The translations under genes and the position numbers were made by a program. From NCBI GenBank assembly GCA_001931875.2, contig MSJH02000023.1, positions 1 to 29,979 of the forward strand: a stretch of 29,979 nt of DNA, read 5' to 3'. The number at the start of each line of letters is the position of its first letter. The first letter of the stretch is position 1. The notes beneath the pieces are model-generated. The model had not been told where the DNA came from. It searched no databases and saw only the letters and a program-made list of their open reading frames with translations. Of this stretch, positions 22,246 to 29,979 are shown one piece after another. The DNA is from Byssochlamys sp. IMV 00236 (Eukaryota > Ascomycota > Eurotiomycetes > Eurotiales > Thermoascaceae).

Positions 22246-23073
22246 TTATTTCTCTTTTCTGAATTCAACTTCAATATTGCTGATACCTACGGGCTCTCCT
22301 GCCTAACAAAATAAAATAATTGTATAAGATATAGAGTAGTCATTTGATGCACGCTATACCTTCTCATCATAATCAGCCCATTCTCCTTCAGAGAGGTCAA
22401 TATCGTCAAATGTTGTCTCTGTCTCCGCACCCTTTGCAGACCATGAATCCTAATGATAGTATAAGTCACTGAAACAATCTATGCCGAGGGAGGGAGCATC
22501 TTACTCTTGCTTGAAAATCAACAAGTTCCAATCCACGACAGTCAAACTGAGCAATTTGCTGGAACTTTCCGTTTTGTTCAATGCTGTAATTCTTTATTTT
22601 GAAAGAAGGCTCGAATTCTACGCGATTGTATAATACATTAGCTATTTCCACATCACTGATCGTCAGTATATATTATTTACGTGCAGTTCCTTCACGCTTG
22701 CAGAATTTGCAACGCATGACCAAATTAGCAGAACCTCGAGAGCCGCTCATGTCATAAGTATCCTACGTTACATAAGAAAACGATCCATTGGATATGATTA
22801 TTGTCTTTTTACTTGTCGATTAAACGAGATCCAACTGTCGTCAACCTCGTGGCAGCTTGTACATTCAATCTTGACGCGTGTAGTTGATCAGAAAACTCTT
22901 TTTTTTTTTATCTGTTGCTATGAAATCCTACCTTAAAGTACCATTCTTTATCTTCAAAAGGCGCAAGATCGGTGACGTTCTCAAGGTCTGCTTTGATATA
23001 TAAGCCTAATTTCTACTAAAGAATCAGAAAGTCTACACACACATACACACAGTGAGCATTTGCTTACCACCAT
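22246..23073 (-). CDS. CZIB: CXXC-motif zinc-binding protein, DUF866 (CZIB/C1orf123 family)
   Basis: Seven minus-strand exons (23068-23073, 22932-23012, 22813-22869, 22681-22762, 22505-22641, 22360-22449, 22246-22302) give about 169 residues; human C1orf123 has 160. Exon 1 is only six bases (ATGGTG). Family features in order are KADLENVTDL, the first zinc pair ECTSC (Cys32/35), the loop SGSRGSANLV, the second pair RCKFC (Cys66/69), FDCRGLELVDFQ, and EGEWADYDEKAGEPVGI near the end. The family binds one zinc ion through the four Cys; its cellular role is poorly defined. The junction of exons 4 and 5 is awkward: only a 39-base intron (22642-22680) keeps the frame with GT-AG ends, and it removes a VEIA segment that family members normally retain. 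The true splice there may differ. The gene converges on Prp22. Confidence 0.88.
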
Positions 23074-23372
23074 GTTTAAAAGAGAGAGGGAAAAAAAAAA
23101 AGACGCAGTAACAGAGTTTATTGATTAATTGTATCGGAGTAAAGCTCGACGCTTCAGCATTAAGGCATACATATCACGGGACTCTGACGATAAATGCATC
23201 TGGGCACAATAAAACAGCCTTTTCTTATGGATACTGATGCGTAAGATATGTTGTCACGTTTATAATACAATTGTCTCCTTTTGCAACTTATATGAGTCAA
23301 CGGATATTGGCGCGCCTTGAAGAAAGTAATCTTTCGAAAAAAAAAAATACTGAACAAGAGTTAATAGAATGC
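23074..23372. other. Upstream region of CZIB
   Basis: An A-rich run follows the CZIB start on the plus strand (pyrimidine-rich on the coding strand), as expected of a leader. No gene is seen in the rest. Confidence 0.4.
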
Positions 23373-23491
23373 CACTTTCCAAAAAATGAATGGCACTAAG
23401 CCAAAAAATGATTGTCCCTTCTATGTCAAGAGAAATGTCACAATAAGTTAAATCAAATTGACCTAAAAATGATATGTATTTTTTGACTTCA
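23373..23491 (+). repeat. Interspersed repeat B, copy 2
   Basis: This is a same-orientation copy of 3831-3971, sharing CACTTTCC, ATGGCACTAAG and a nearly identical last 65 bases. It lacks about 20 bases present in the middle of copy 1. Unlike copy 1 it is not adjacent to repeat A. Confidence 0.8.
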
Positions 23492-24318
23492 CATATTAAA
23501 GCAGACTTTGAAAAAGGAAAGGTGTGCTGAGGATTCATTAATCTATAATTCTGACATTAATAGATACCTATCCATCACAATATCATAACATATTTTCTAG
23601 TATGCCCTTGCTCACCTTATATTAATCATCTTGAGCAGCACATGGCAAGATTAGTAATGAGAGAGACCAGTTATGTAGATCTTTGCTTGTCTTCTGTTGT
23701 AGAACGCAGAGAGAAGTGTGGATAATAATCCAATCCATACTTCAAAGGATATCGAACATTATATCATTAGCTGTGAATGTGATTGTATATATCTCCCCCT
23801 TACTCTCCTGAAGTCAACTAGTCCGAGTAATTTGGACTGTTGGTAAAATTAGGCTCAAGAGAGAAGAGAGAATAGCTTTTAGAAAAACGAGACAATTCCC
23901 AGTAGAACCAAAGAAGCACATATACAACAGCGTCCTCTTTAGTGGTCATCGGAGACTTTGTCATTGTTATACCATATAAGTTTAATAGTTGTTTAGAAAG
24001 CTATATTGTTAACTAGTAAGTGAAATGAACTTTACTATGTAAAATGCTTCATTTCCCTTATATATTTGTAGAATTGTGAAGTCTAAAGTTAAAACTGACT
24101 AATTTGATGTCCTAATATATGTGCCAATAATCTTTGAAAAAGTAAATATAAACAGGGAAAATAAAATAGCAGTGTTCTGAACGAACTTTTAGAATCAAGT
24201 AGTATACTAAATATATTATTTAGAATATATTGCTTTGATTTCTTAAATATAATGATGTGTAAAGATTAACTATAAAGTGCTAAAATATATAGATATTGGA
24301 ATAATATGATGGTTAAAA
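23492..24318. other. AT-rich intergenic stretch
   Basis: No gene, RNA or family signal is seen. The part from 24000 to 24300 is especially AT-rich with many stops in all frames. Confidence 0.5.
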
Positions 24319-24933
24319 TCACTGGCCAAATCGTAAAACACATTGACGAGTGCTGTCTTGGCTTGTATCGATCATGGTATCCGGACTCATTTGAGTTGCC
24401 TTATATCTTCCTCCAACGATGTCAGGATGCTGGGATTTTTTACAAATACTATAAAAAATGTGATTGATTGATTCCAAGGAGGTTTCTGACATTGATCAGA
24501 GTAAATAATGACGGTAAATCTTCCAGGGATTGGGGGAAACGAATATGGCAATTTCTTTAAAAATGTAGATACCCTTGGCAGTTACTTGGTAGAGATAAAA
24601 AGTGATATTGAATCCTAGAAATATCTGAAATGTTAGACTTTTTGTTATCTTTTTCAAGGTGAGATTTGTAATGGTCGTGGTGATGGTCATAAAATACTCC
24701 AACGGAAAATAAGGATCGTCATTCATTGTGTTGAAATAATCATTTAAAACTCTTCCATACCGTTGTTGTGCTTGGTTCCTGTCTAGATAATCAAAATGTT
24801 CAATAAACTTTTTGGAATTTAATGCCTCGCCATTGTCTAAACACCATTGGACATCTGCTGAAAGAGAGACACTACATGCACCAGAAAATGCACCAGAAAT
24901 TAGACTAATACTACGGGCGCTATCTCTACTCAT
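24319..24933 (-). pseudogene. Unknown-family ORF with one internal TGA
   Basis: From ATG at 24933 the minus-strand frame runs 145 codons to TGA at 24496-24498, then stays open in the same frame for 58 more codons to TGA at 24319-24321. The protein begins MSRDSARSISLISG and contains the internal repeat SGAF/SGAC. It continues with FDYLDRNQAQQRYGRVLNDY, DDPYFPLEYFMT, FLGFNITFYLYQ and FVSPNPWKIYRHYLL. After the TGA comes a hydrophilic tail. The composition is clearly protein-like, and the coherent sequence over 145 codons suggests a real, possibly expressed protein that may simply end at the first TGA. I do not recognise the family. Its first codons and upstream region are duplicated at 25248-25480. 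Confidence 0.4.
24869..24899 (+). repeat. Inverted repeat, left arm (31 bases)
   Basis: This stretch is the exact reverse complement of 25248-25278. On the minus strand it encodes the ISGAFSGACS part of the pseudogene, itself two copies of a TCTGGTGCA unit. Confidence 0.9.
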
Positions 24934-25040
24934 TACTTAGGTATCACCCAGCAAAACTTTCCAATATGTAGCGTCACGCTAAACATGGCTTTATGAAGTC
25001 ACCATCTTGGATTGGTTCTTTTCAAGAAGAAGAGAGATAA
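24916..25040 (+). repeat. Direct repeat C, copy 1 (start region of the pseudogene)
   Basis: This stretch contains the first codons and upstream region of the minus-strand ORF. It recurs in the same orientation at 25350-25480 with roughly 80 percent identity by eye; shared blocks are GGGCGCTA, CGCTAAACA, CTTTATGAAGT and AAGAAGA-GAGATAA. Confidence 0.7.
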
Positions 25041-25247
25041 AAAAGAAAAGTTATTTTTATATTCTAGTTTTATGTTGTCAGTTCTATCAACAAAGAACCA
25101 AGATCATTCACGTGTAATAATGATGAATTCACATTTTATATCAGAGTGAACTGGACAGCCTTAGGTTTGGCAGAGCTTTGGTAATGTGAAGTTGTAAAAT
25201 GATGTCACATGTAGTGCCTAGAAGAAACGTCCGCAGTACTAGCTCAT

Positions 25248-25278
25248 TTTCTGGTGCATTTTCTGGTGCATGTAGTGT
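25248..25278 (+). repeat. Inverted repeat, right arm (31 bases)
   Basis: This is the exact reverse complement of 24869-24899. The two arms are about 350 bases apart. The perfect match contrasts with the more diverged direct repeat C beside it. Confidence 0.9.
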
Positions 25279-25283
25279 TCGCC

Positions 25284-25347
25284 TTTATTTTTCGGTTACG
25301 GACATTCAATTTTCTCAAAGTGACAAAATTTACCATTCTCACTGTAC
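25284..25347 (-). repeat. Interspersed repeat A, copy 2
   Basis: This is the reverse complement of 3764-3828, with a handful of mismatches. It lies between the inverted arm (25248-25278) and direct repeat C copy 2, interrupting the duplicated gene start. Confidence 0.75.
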
Positions 25348-25349
25348 TA

Positions 25350-25480
25350 TGGGCGCTACCTCTACCCTCTACCTATGATGTCGCCCAATAAAGTTTTTCA
25401 GTGCGTGACGCCGCGCTAAACAGGACTTTATGAAGTTACCAAATTGGTTTATTTCTTTTCAGGAAGAAGAAAGAGATAAT
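25350..25480 (+). repeat. Direct repeat C, copy 2
   Basis: This diverged copy of 24916-25040 has the same orientation. On the minus strand it carries a start codon and a few codons equivalent to those of the pseudogene before the sequence turns into repeat A. Confidence 0.7.
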
Positions 25481-27032
25481 AATCTAAAGTTTGAATAGTC
25501 TAGACACGCTAATCGGTCTTCTTTGTCTTTTAGGGCAACTTGCGATCATAGTTACAGGAAAGTACACTTTTTTCTATTGACACTTTTTCCTTCATGAACA
25601 AACACGGTTTGTTATGTTTAAAAGCTCTATGACTACCAAGATTATGCTTTAGGGCTTTGTGAGACATGGAACCCGTCTTTTATCGTGAACGTTTCTGTAG
25701 GCTCCTAGCTATGACGCAATGAAGTGAAAAAAAGAGCTGATTTATTTGCGTCTGCAAGCAGGGCATCTATTGAGAGCGCATTGTCTTGATATCATTTTTT
25801 GTTCAAGCTTATAGATAACTAGGTTGGCATATACTAACTATTACATAATACTTTTGATGTTTTGATAGTGCCTCAGTTCACAAAACAGCTGATGCTCTGC
25901 ACTACTTTACTTTTACCGCCATACGCGCCTCTTTTTGAACCCCTCATTGAAGAGCACTGAACAAAAATCAAAGGCACGGAAACCACCCCAAAGGAGAGCG
26001 TAATCATTCGATGAAAGAATTAAAGGAGCTAAAAATAAAAAATGAAGAACTGTCGAGGTTGAATCCCGTAAGCTAAAATAAAACCAGTTTACAGTGTCAT
26101 AAAACATGGAAAGAATATATAAATACAAGAGCATTTTCACTTTATTTGATAGCTTACATCCAGCAATTTCACCAACTAATCAACCTGATTTGACAACATT
26201 GAATAACTCTATATTACAATGGACAAAGGGTAGCTTTTGCCTATGTAATCATCAAAAATTTTTGTTGCAATCCTCTTAAATCCTGTATTTCCATTGGACC
26301 CTTTTTTTGTTTATGAAAAAATAGAAGAATCATTTCTCCGAAACAAAATTTTTGGATGGTTCTTGTTTGTTAAATAGAAAGACAAGAGAGATAGATAGAG
26401 ATAAGATTAGATGCATGTGTGAGAAATAACAGATATCCTCTTTCACTTGTTAGCTACAGGAGTTACAAAGGGGGAAATGTATAAATATGCATGTGCGCAT
26501 GTCATTGTTACCTAAACAGGAGAAGGAGGAGAACAACGTTTCTATAAAAAACAAATAAAATATGTATATTTTTTTTGTCTATTTCTCGCCGAATCAAAAT
26601 CATAAAATGGATCATCAATTGGTTTAAACTTTTTAGTGCAACATGAGGTATTTTTATACAGACAATGTCCTTTTTTTTATTTCTTCTTTTACTATCTATC
26701 AGATAATTGCCATGGAAACAAAATGATATTTTAATTTAATCCATATATTTTCTGTTTCTACTATTTTCTTTTATTTTTTGGTTCTTTTTTCTGCAAAAAA
26801 TCTGATAAAATGTCAATGTTTATCCGATACAATCGGAGCCATTATGGTCACATTAAAAAATTTTTGGAATGCAAATGATTGGCTGAAATCGTGGGAAAAG
26901 TCGGTTCATGGTCTAATATATGAATCTATTCGGTACATATATATAAAGCACTATTAAAAATTGTCATGTGAAGCATTTTTCTCTTTTTCCTTCCCCTTTT
27001 TAAAACACCAATACCTTCCTTTAAAAACTGTC
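25481..27032. other. Intergenic; upstream region of the bHLH gene
   Basis: There is no confident gene. A short plus-strand frame from ATG 26106 (MERIYKYKSIFTLFDSLHPA...) is protein-like and could be joined to 26325-26377 by a weak 95-base intron, giving about 58 residues; this is speculative. A TATAAATA-like element near 26118 lies inside that frame. T-rich tracts at 26660-26800 and 26980-27000 precede the bHLH start and may be promoter sequence. Confidence 0.4.
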
Positions 27033-28038
27033 ATGGTCTGTGCCACTATGAATGTTATAAAGTCACCAACTCAATTAGATAATATGGAAGAGGACGAGTC
27101 CGAAGAGGACTCTCAAGATTCAACAGATCATAATAGCACAAAGAGACCTCAGGCATTATTTCTCAACTTTACATCCGACCTTTCACCACAGAAAATGAAC
27201 AAGAAAAAAGCGAAACCAAAGCGACAGACAGCTTACCGAGTGAACGGGGTTAACATTCTCAATAGGTAACATAATTTGAATTATTTATTGACACCGTCAC
27301 TTATTCGCTGTTCTGTTGCAGAAATAATCTGGATAGCAAAACAGCCATTGAAAGAATTCAAAGAAGAAGAGAGAACCATAATCATGTTGAACGTCGTAGA
27401 AGAGATAATATTAATAACACAATTTATGAACTGTCCAATGTAGTACCTAATGCCATACAGCCGGGACAAAAACCAAACAAGGGAAATATCCTGAAATTGT
27501 CACTTGACTATATCAAGGTTACTCTAGCATATTATTTGGTTTTAATGAAGCTAATATATTTTTGTAGGAACTACAAGCTGAAAATAACGCATTAAAAGAA
27601 AGATTAGGCTCGATACAGTCATCACCAACAATATCTACTACACCCAATTCTCCTAGCAGATTTATTCCAACTTCAACTGTTTCTGTTCCTTCATCTCCAT
27701 TGATTCATAAAGAGGAAATTATGCCAACGACATTACCTCCTCCACTTGTCTTACCCGCTCCTAATAATAATACGCCTAATAATAACAGTAATCCTATGCC
27801 TCCTTTTTATATTCCTCAACCCCCTCCGTTTATGTCAAGACAACCAACAAATGGTGGATTTAGGCCACTTTTACCAGCTACCACCACCACTACGACAACG
27901 ACTACAACAACAACAACGACAACAACTGCTCCTACTACTCCTACCACACCTCCTCTTCCTCATCATTCAGCTCCCTTTTTGCCCTCTCTTCGTATGAGTG
28001 GCTATGAAAAAATATATGGCAGCGTTTGTCGATACTAG
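27033..28038 (+). CDS. bHLH-leucine-zipper transcription factor, MiT/TFE-like
   Basis: Three exons (27033-27265, 27322-27517, 27568-28038) give about 299 residues. An acidic, Ser-rich N-terminus and a basic KKKAKPKR cluster lead to the basic region RRRENHNHVERRRRDNIN (about 92-109). It has His97, Glu101 and Arg105 at the positions that read CACGTG-type E-boxes. Helix 2 has NKGNILKLSLDYIK, whose NKGxIL signature is that of MITF/TFEB proteins, and runs into a short zipper (ELQAENNALKERL). The C-terminal half is low complexity: Ser/Pro/Asn-rich with a run of 16 Thr (codons 27880-27927) and poly-Pro patches, probably an activation region. I used the first ATG in frame, at 27033; the in-frame sequence upstream has no ATG. 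In animals MiT/TFE factors control lysosome and lipid genes; here the target genes are unknown. Confidence 0.85.
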
Positions 28039-28090
28039 AACATACCCCCCACTTTTTGCTTATGTAAATATTAACAACACTATGATGTGC

Positions 28091-28096
28091 AATAAA
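28091..28096 (+). terminator. AATAAA poly-A signal of the bHLH gene
   Basis: AATAAA lies 53 bases past the bHLH stop and 26 bases short of the stop of the converging lipase gene, so the two 3' UTRs overlap. Confidence 0.5.
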
Positions 28097-28121
28097 TAGA
28101 AAAAAAAAAGGCATTTTATTA

Positions 28122-29944
28122 TCATTTAGGTCTTGTCATCATTAATCCTCTCTTTGTCGAACTTCTTTCTCTCTTCTTCAACACTTGATCGGATACTATC
28201 GGCTGTGATCCACTATCGCACGTCATTTCTGTCTCCTTTTCTTGTTCATTTTGTTGCATCTTGGCTGTTGTGGTAATACTCAGATGAGAGACAGATCTAG
28301 ACTCCATGACGGGTCGTGGTGGCGATATCTTGTTACTCTGAAGCTCATTTAATCTCAACAAACGGAGTCGGTAAAGGATTTGATCAATAGCTAACTCAAT
28401 TTGAAGATGGTTTCTAATAATTGACAATTCTAATAAAGGCATGTTAAAAAAACCACTACATGCAAATTTTTTTTTTTACTTTACTTGGCCATGTCGCTCG
28501 TTCACCGCGGAGAATGGCATCTCTGATTGATTTGGCCGTAGGATTCGAAAGTACTTTGAGGAAATCAGAGTAGCTTACTTCGGGTATAATAGTAATGTCA
28601 CCAGAATACTTTTGTGACATGATGGTCTGAATCTTGTTGAAAAAAGAAGGCATGATACCTAACTCGGTGAGCTAGATTCAAATTCAGTATGTGTTACGTT
28701 CTGTGTATCCATCAAGTACTTGCCTGTGTACAACGATGTTGGATCTCAGTCTTGGCTAAATGCATACAAAAGTTGGTGATCTGTCTTGTCTTGGAGGGAG
28801 TGTTGGACTTTTGAAGGAATGGGATGACGTGCGGATTGACTTGGCTGACGATAAAGTGGTTGACATTAAATAGCTCAGATAGTTTGTTCATTGGTAGATC
28901 ACTACATTATATATAAGTATGTTATCTTGTCTGTTTATGGACTTACTTTTCAACAGATCCATCTATATAAAGTTGCTCTACATAGACATGTTAGTTGTGT
29001 TGAGCGTACAATAACTTACATTACCACTTGGATTCCAAGGAACAACCTTGCCGTTCTTGTCCTTTGCATAGATCTGAGTGGATCCATAAAACACGGGTAT
29101 AGCACATGAAGCAGCACTATTAAATAGAGGGTAAGCTTGTATTCAATTATGTAAAGTAATATTTACACTGCGGACCAAATAAGCTATAAGGAAATAGAAC
29201 ACGTCAATAAAGTATGTATATAAGAAAAAGGATATTACCACATCAGGAGCAGTCAAATAATTTAGTATTCGGGGCATATCATATACTGTTGATGAGCTAA
29301 CTGTAATGTTTAATATCCATCTTGTTCGGTTGAATGCTTCCTATAAAATAAATAAGTCTTCTTCTCTGTTCTCCATCGTGACTTTAGTTTACTTGAAAGG
29401 TAAATTCTCCAATGTAATGGCGAAGAATCGTTTGCAGTCGATCAACATCAAGAAATTGGCCCTGAGAGAAGAGTCTTTGAAGACGAGTGAAAAAGGATTC
29501 TGGTTCACTACTATTTTCAAAATAGTCCTATTGAATGAAAAAGTTAGCTAAATGATATGGATATAAGATAGAACTTACTTGTTTAAATTGATCAGGGTCA
29601 AATGCATAAGGTAGTTCATCCTCTGTCTTTATACAGATAAAGGAAGCTATGATACTTCCACTGGATGCACCTGATATGATGCGAGGTAATAAATTACGTT
29701 CATATAATGTCCTAACCACACCAATATGGTTCATGCCTAAGGTGCCACCACCGCTAAGTAATAGAGCAGTTCGACCAAAGCTTTGACGAATGTTCATAAA
29801 GAAATCATGTTTAGCTTTAAGATCCAAGCCAGGATCTTCTTCTGGATCTGCAGACTCGTCACATATCCAGTTTAGCTGTTTAACTACTTCTTCTATATAA
29901 TCTGTTGTCAAGTTCTTTGTTCCTATACGTGCATGAGAGTATAG
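28122..29944 (-). CDS. Patatin-like triacylglycerol lipase (Tgl3/4/5, SDP1 family), C-terminal nine exons
   Basis: Minus-strand exons 29579-29944, 29393-29527, 29239-29340, 29167-29183, 29020-29116, 28947-28975, 28724-28901, 28485-28671 and 28122-28429 join to 472 residues ending at TGA. The first visible exon follows a T-tract and AG, so the 5' part (including the expected DUF3336 region) lies beyond the right edge. The patatin domain shows the oxyanion loop SGGGTLG, the nucleophile elbow GASSG (Ser codon 29663-29665), the family block FNRTRWILNITVSSST, and the catalytic Asp in YIDGSVE. Then come LSELFNVNHFIVSQ and a Ser/Thr-rich tail. Yeast and plant relatives hydrolyse stored triacylglycerol on lipid droplets, some with acyltransferase activity. 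Unusual gene structure: 17- and 29-base microexons and a GC-AG intron (28672-28723, donor CAG|GCAAGT). It converges on the bHLH gene. Confidence 0.92.
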
Positions 29945-29948
29945 CTAC

Positions 29949-29976
<28 letters not shown>
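29949..29976. repeat. 28-base poly-A run at right edge
   Basis: On the coding (minus) strand this is the T-tract directly before the acceptor of the first visible lipase exon, so it functions as an exceptionally long polypyrimidine tract of the preceding intron. GGG follows and the window ends. Confidence 0.85.

Positions 29977-29979
<3 letters not shown>

Larger units (their letters stand above)
25202..25378 (+). other. Chimeric short ORF built from repeat pieces
   Basis: A 58-codon plus-strand frame (MSHVVPRRNVRSTSS, then FSGAFSGACSVRLYFS...) contains the SGAFSGACS coding segment of the nearby pseudogene in inverted orientation and then reads through repeat A. It is most likely an accidental frame created by rearrangement, not a gene. 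Confidence 0.3.

Noticed and set aside
25913..26140. 75-codon hydrophobic minus-strand frame
   Set aside because: Its composition is what AT-rich sequence gives by chance, and the opposite strand has a more protein-like frame.

Overview
The window looks like nuclear DNA of an early-diverging filamentous fungus, most likely Mucoromycota (Mucorales). The grounds are AT-rich sequence, many 39-65 base GT-AG introns with CTAAC/CTAAT-like branch sites, pyrimidine-rich 5' leaders, and intergenic stretches full of decayed transposon coding sequence. The lineage is inferred; no marker gene such as rRNA is present.

Layout: (1) 0.6-1.5 kb, a five-exon Siw14-type inositol-pyrophosphate phosphatase. (2) 1.5-9 kb, a transposon graveyard. 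It holds two interspersed repeats, a MULE transposase relic abutting a spliced fragment with a PD-(D/E)XK-like motif, a tyrosine-recombinase fragment and two Tc1/mariner-type DDE fragments. (3) 9.05-11.8 kb, a seven-exon DNA topoisomerase I with all five catalytic residues. (4) 13.7-14.3 kb, a small three-exon CS-domain (NudC/NUDCD2-like) gene behind a TATA box; no single exon is long enough to stand out as an ORF. (5) 15.8-16.5 kb, a diverged ubiquitin (exactly 76 residues, ending LRGG) fused to an AN1 zinc finger, followed by a 44-base T run and a pseudogene. (6) 18.1 kb, a TATA-driven small secreted six-cysteine protein. (7) 18.7-22.2 kb, the Prp22/DHX8 spliceosomal DEAH helicase, apparently without its S1 domain, converging on a seven-exon CZIB (DUF866) zinc protein. 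(8) 23-26.9 kb, more repeats, a pseudogene and a rearranged duplicate of its start. (9) 27-28 kb, a MiT/TFE-like bHLH-zipper factor converging on the C-terminal nine exons of a patatin-type triacylglycerol lipase (Tgl/SDP1 family) that runs off the right edge.

The intact genes are mostly housekeeping (signalling phosphate turnover, DNA topology, splicing, zinc proteins, lipid mobilisation) and do not form a cluster. The points most worth checking are the S1-less Prp22, the LRGG-ending ubiquitin-AN1 fusion, the secreted cysteine-rich protein, the hidden CS-domain gene, the MULE/nuclease-like junction, and the inverted duplication at 24.9-25.5 kb. Splice sites were placed by eye from GT-AG signals, reading frame and family similarity, without RNA evidence.
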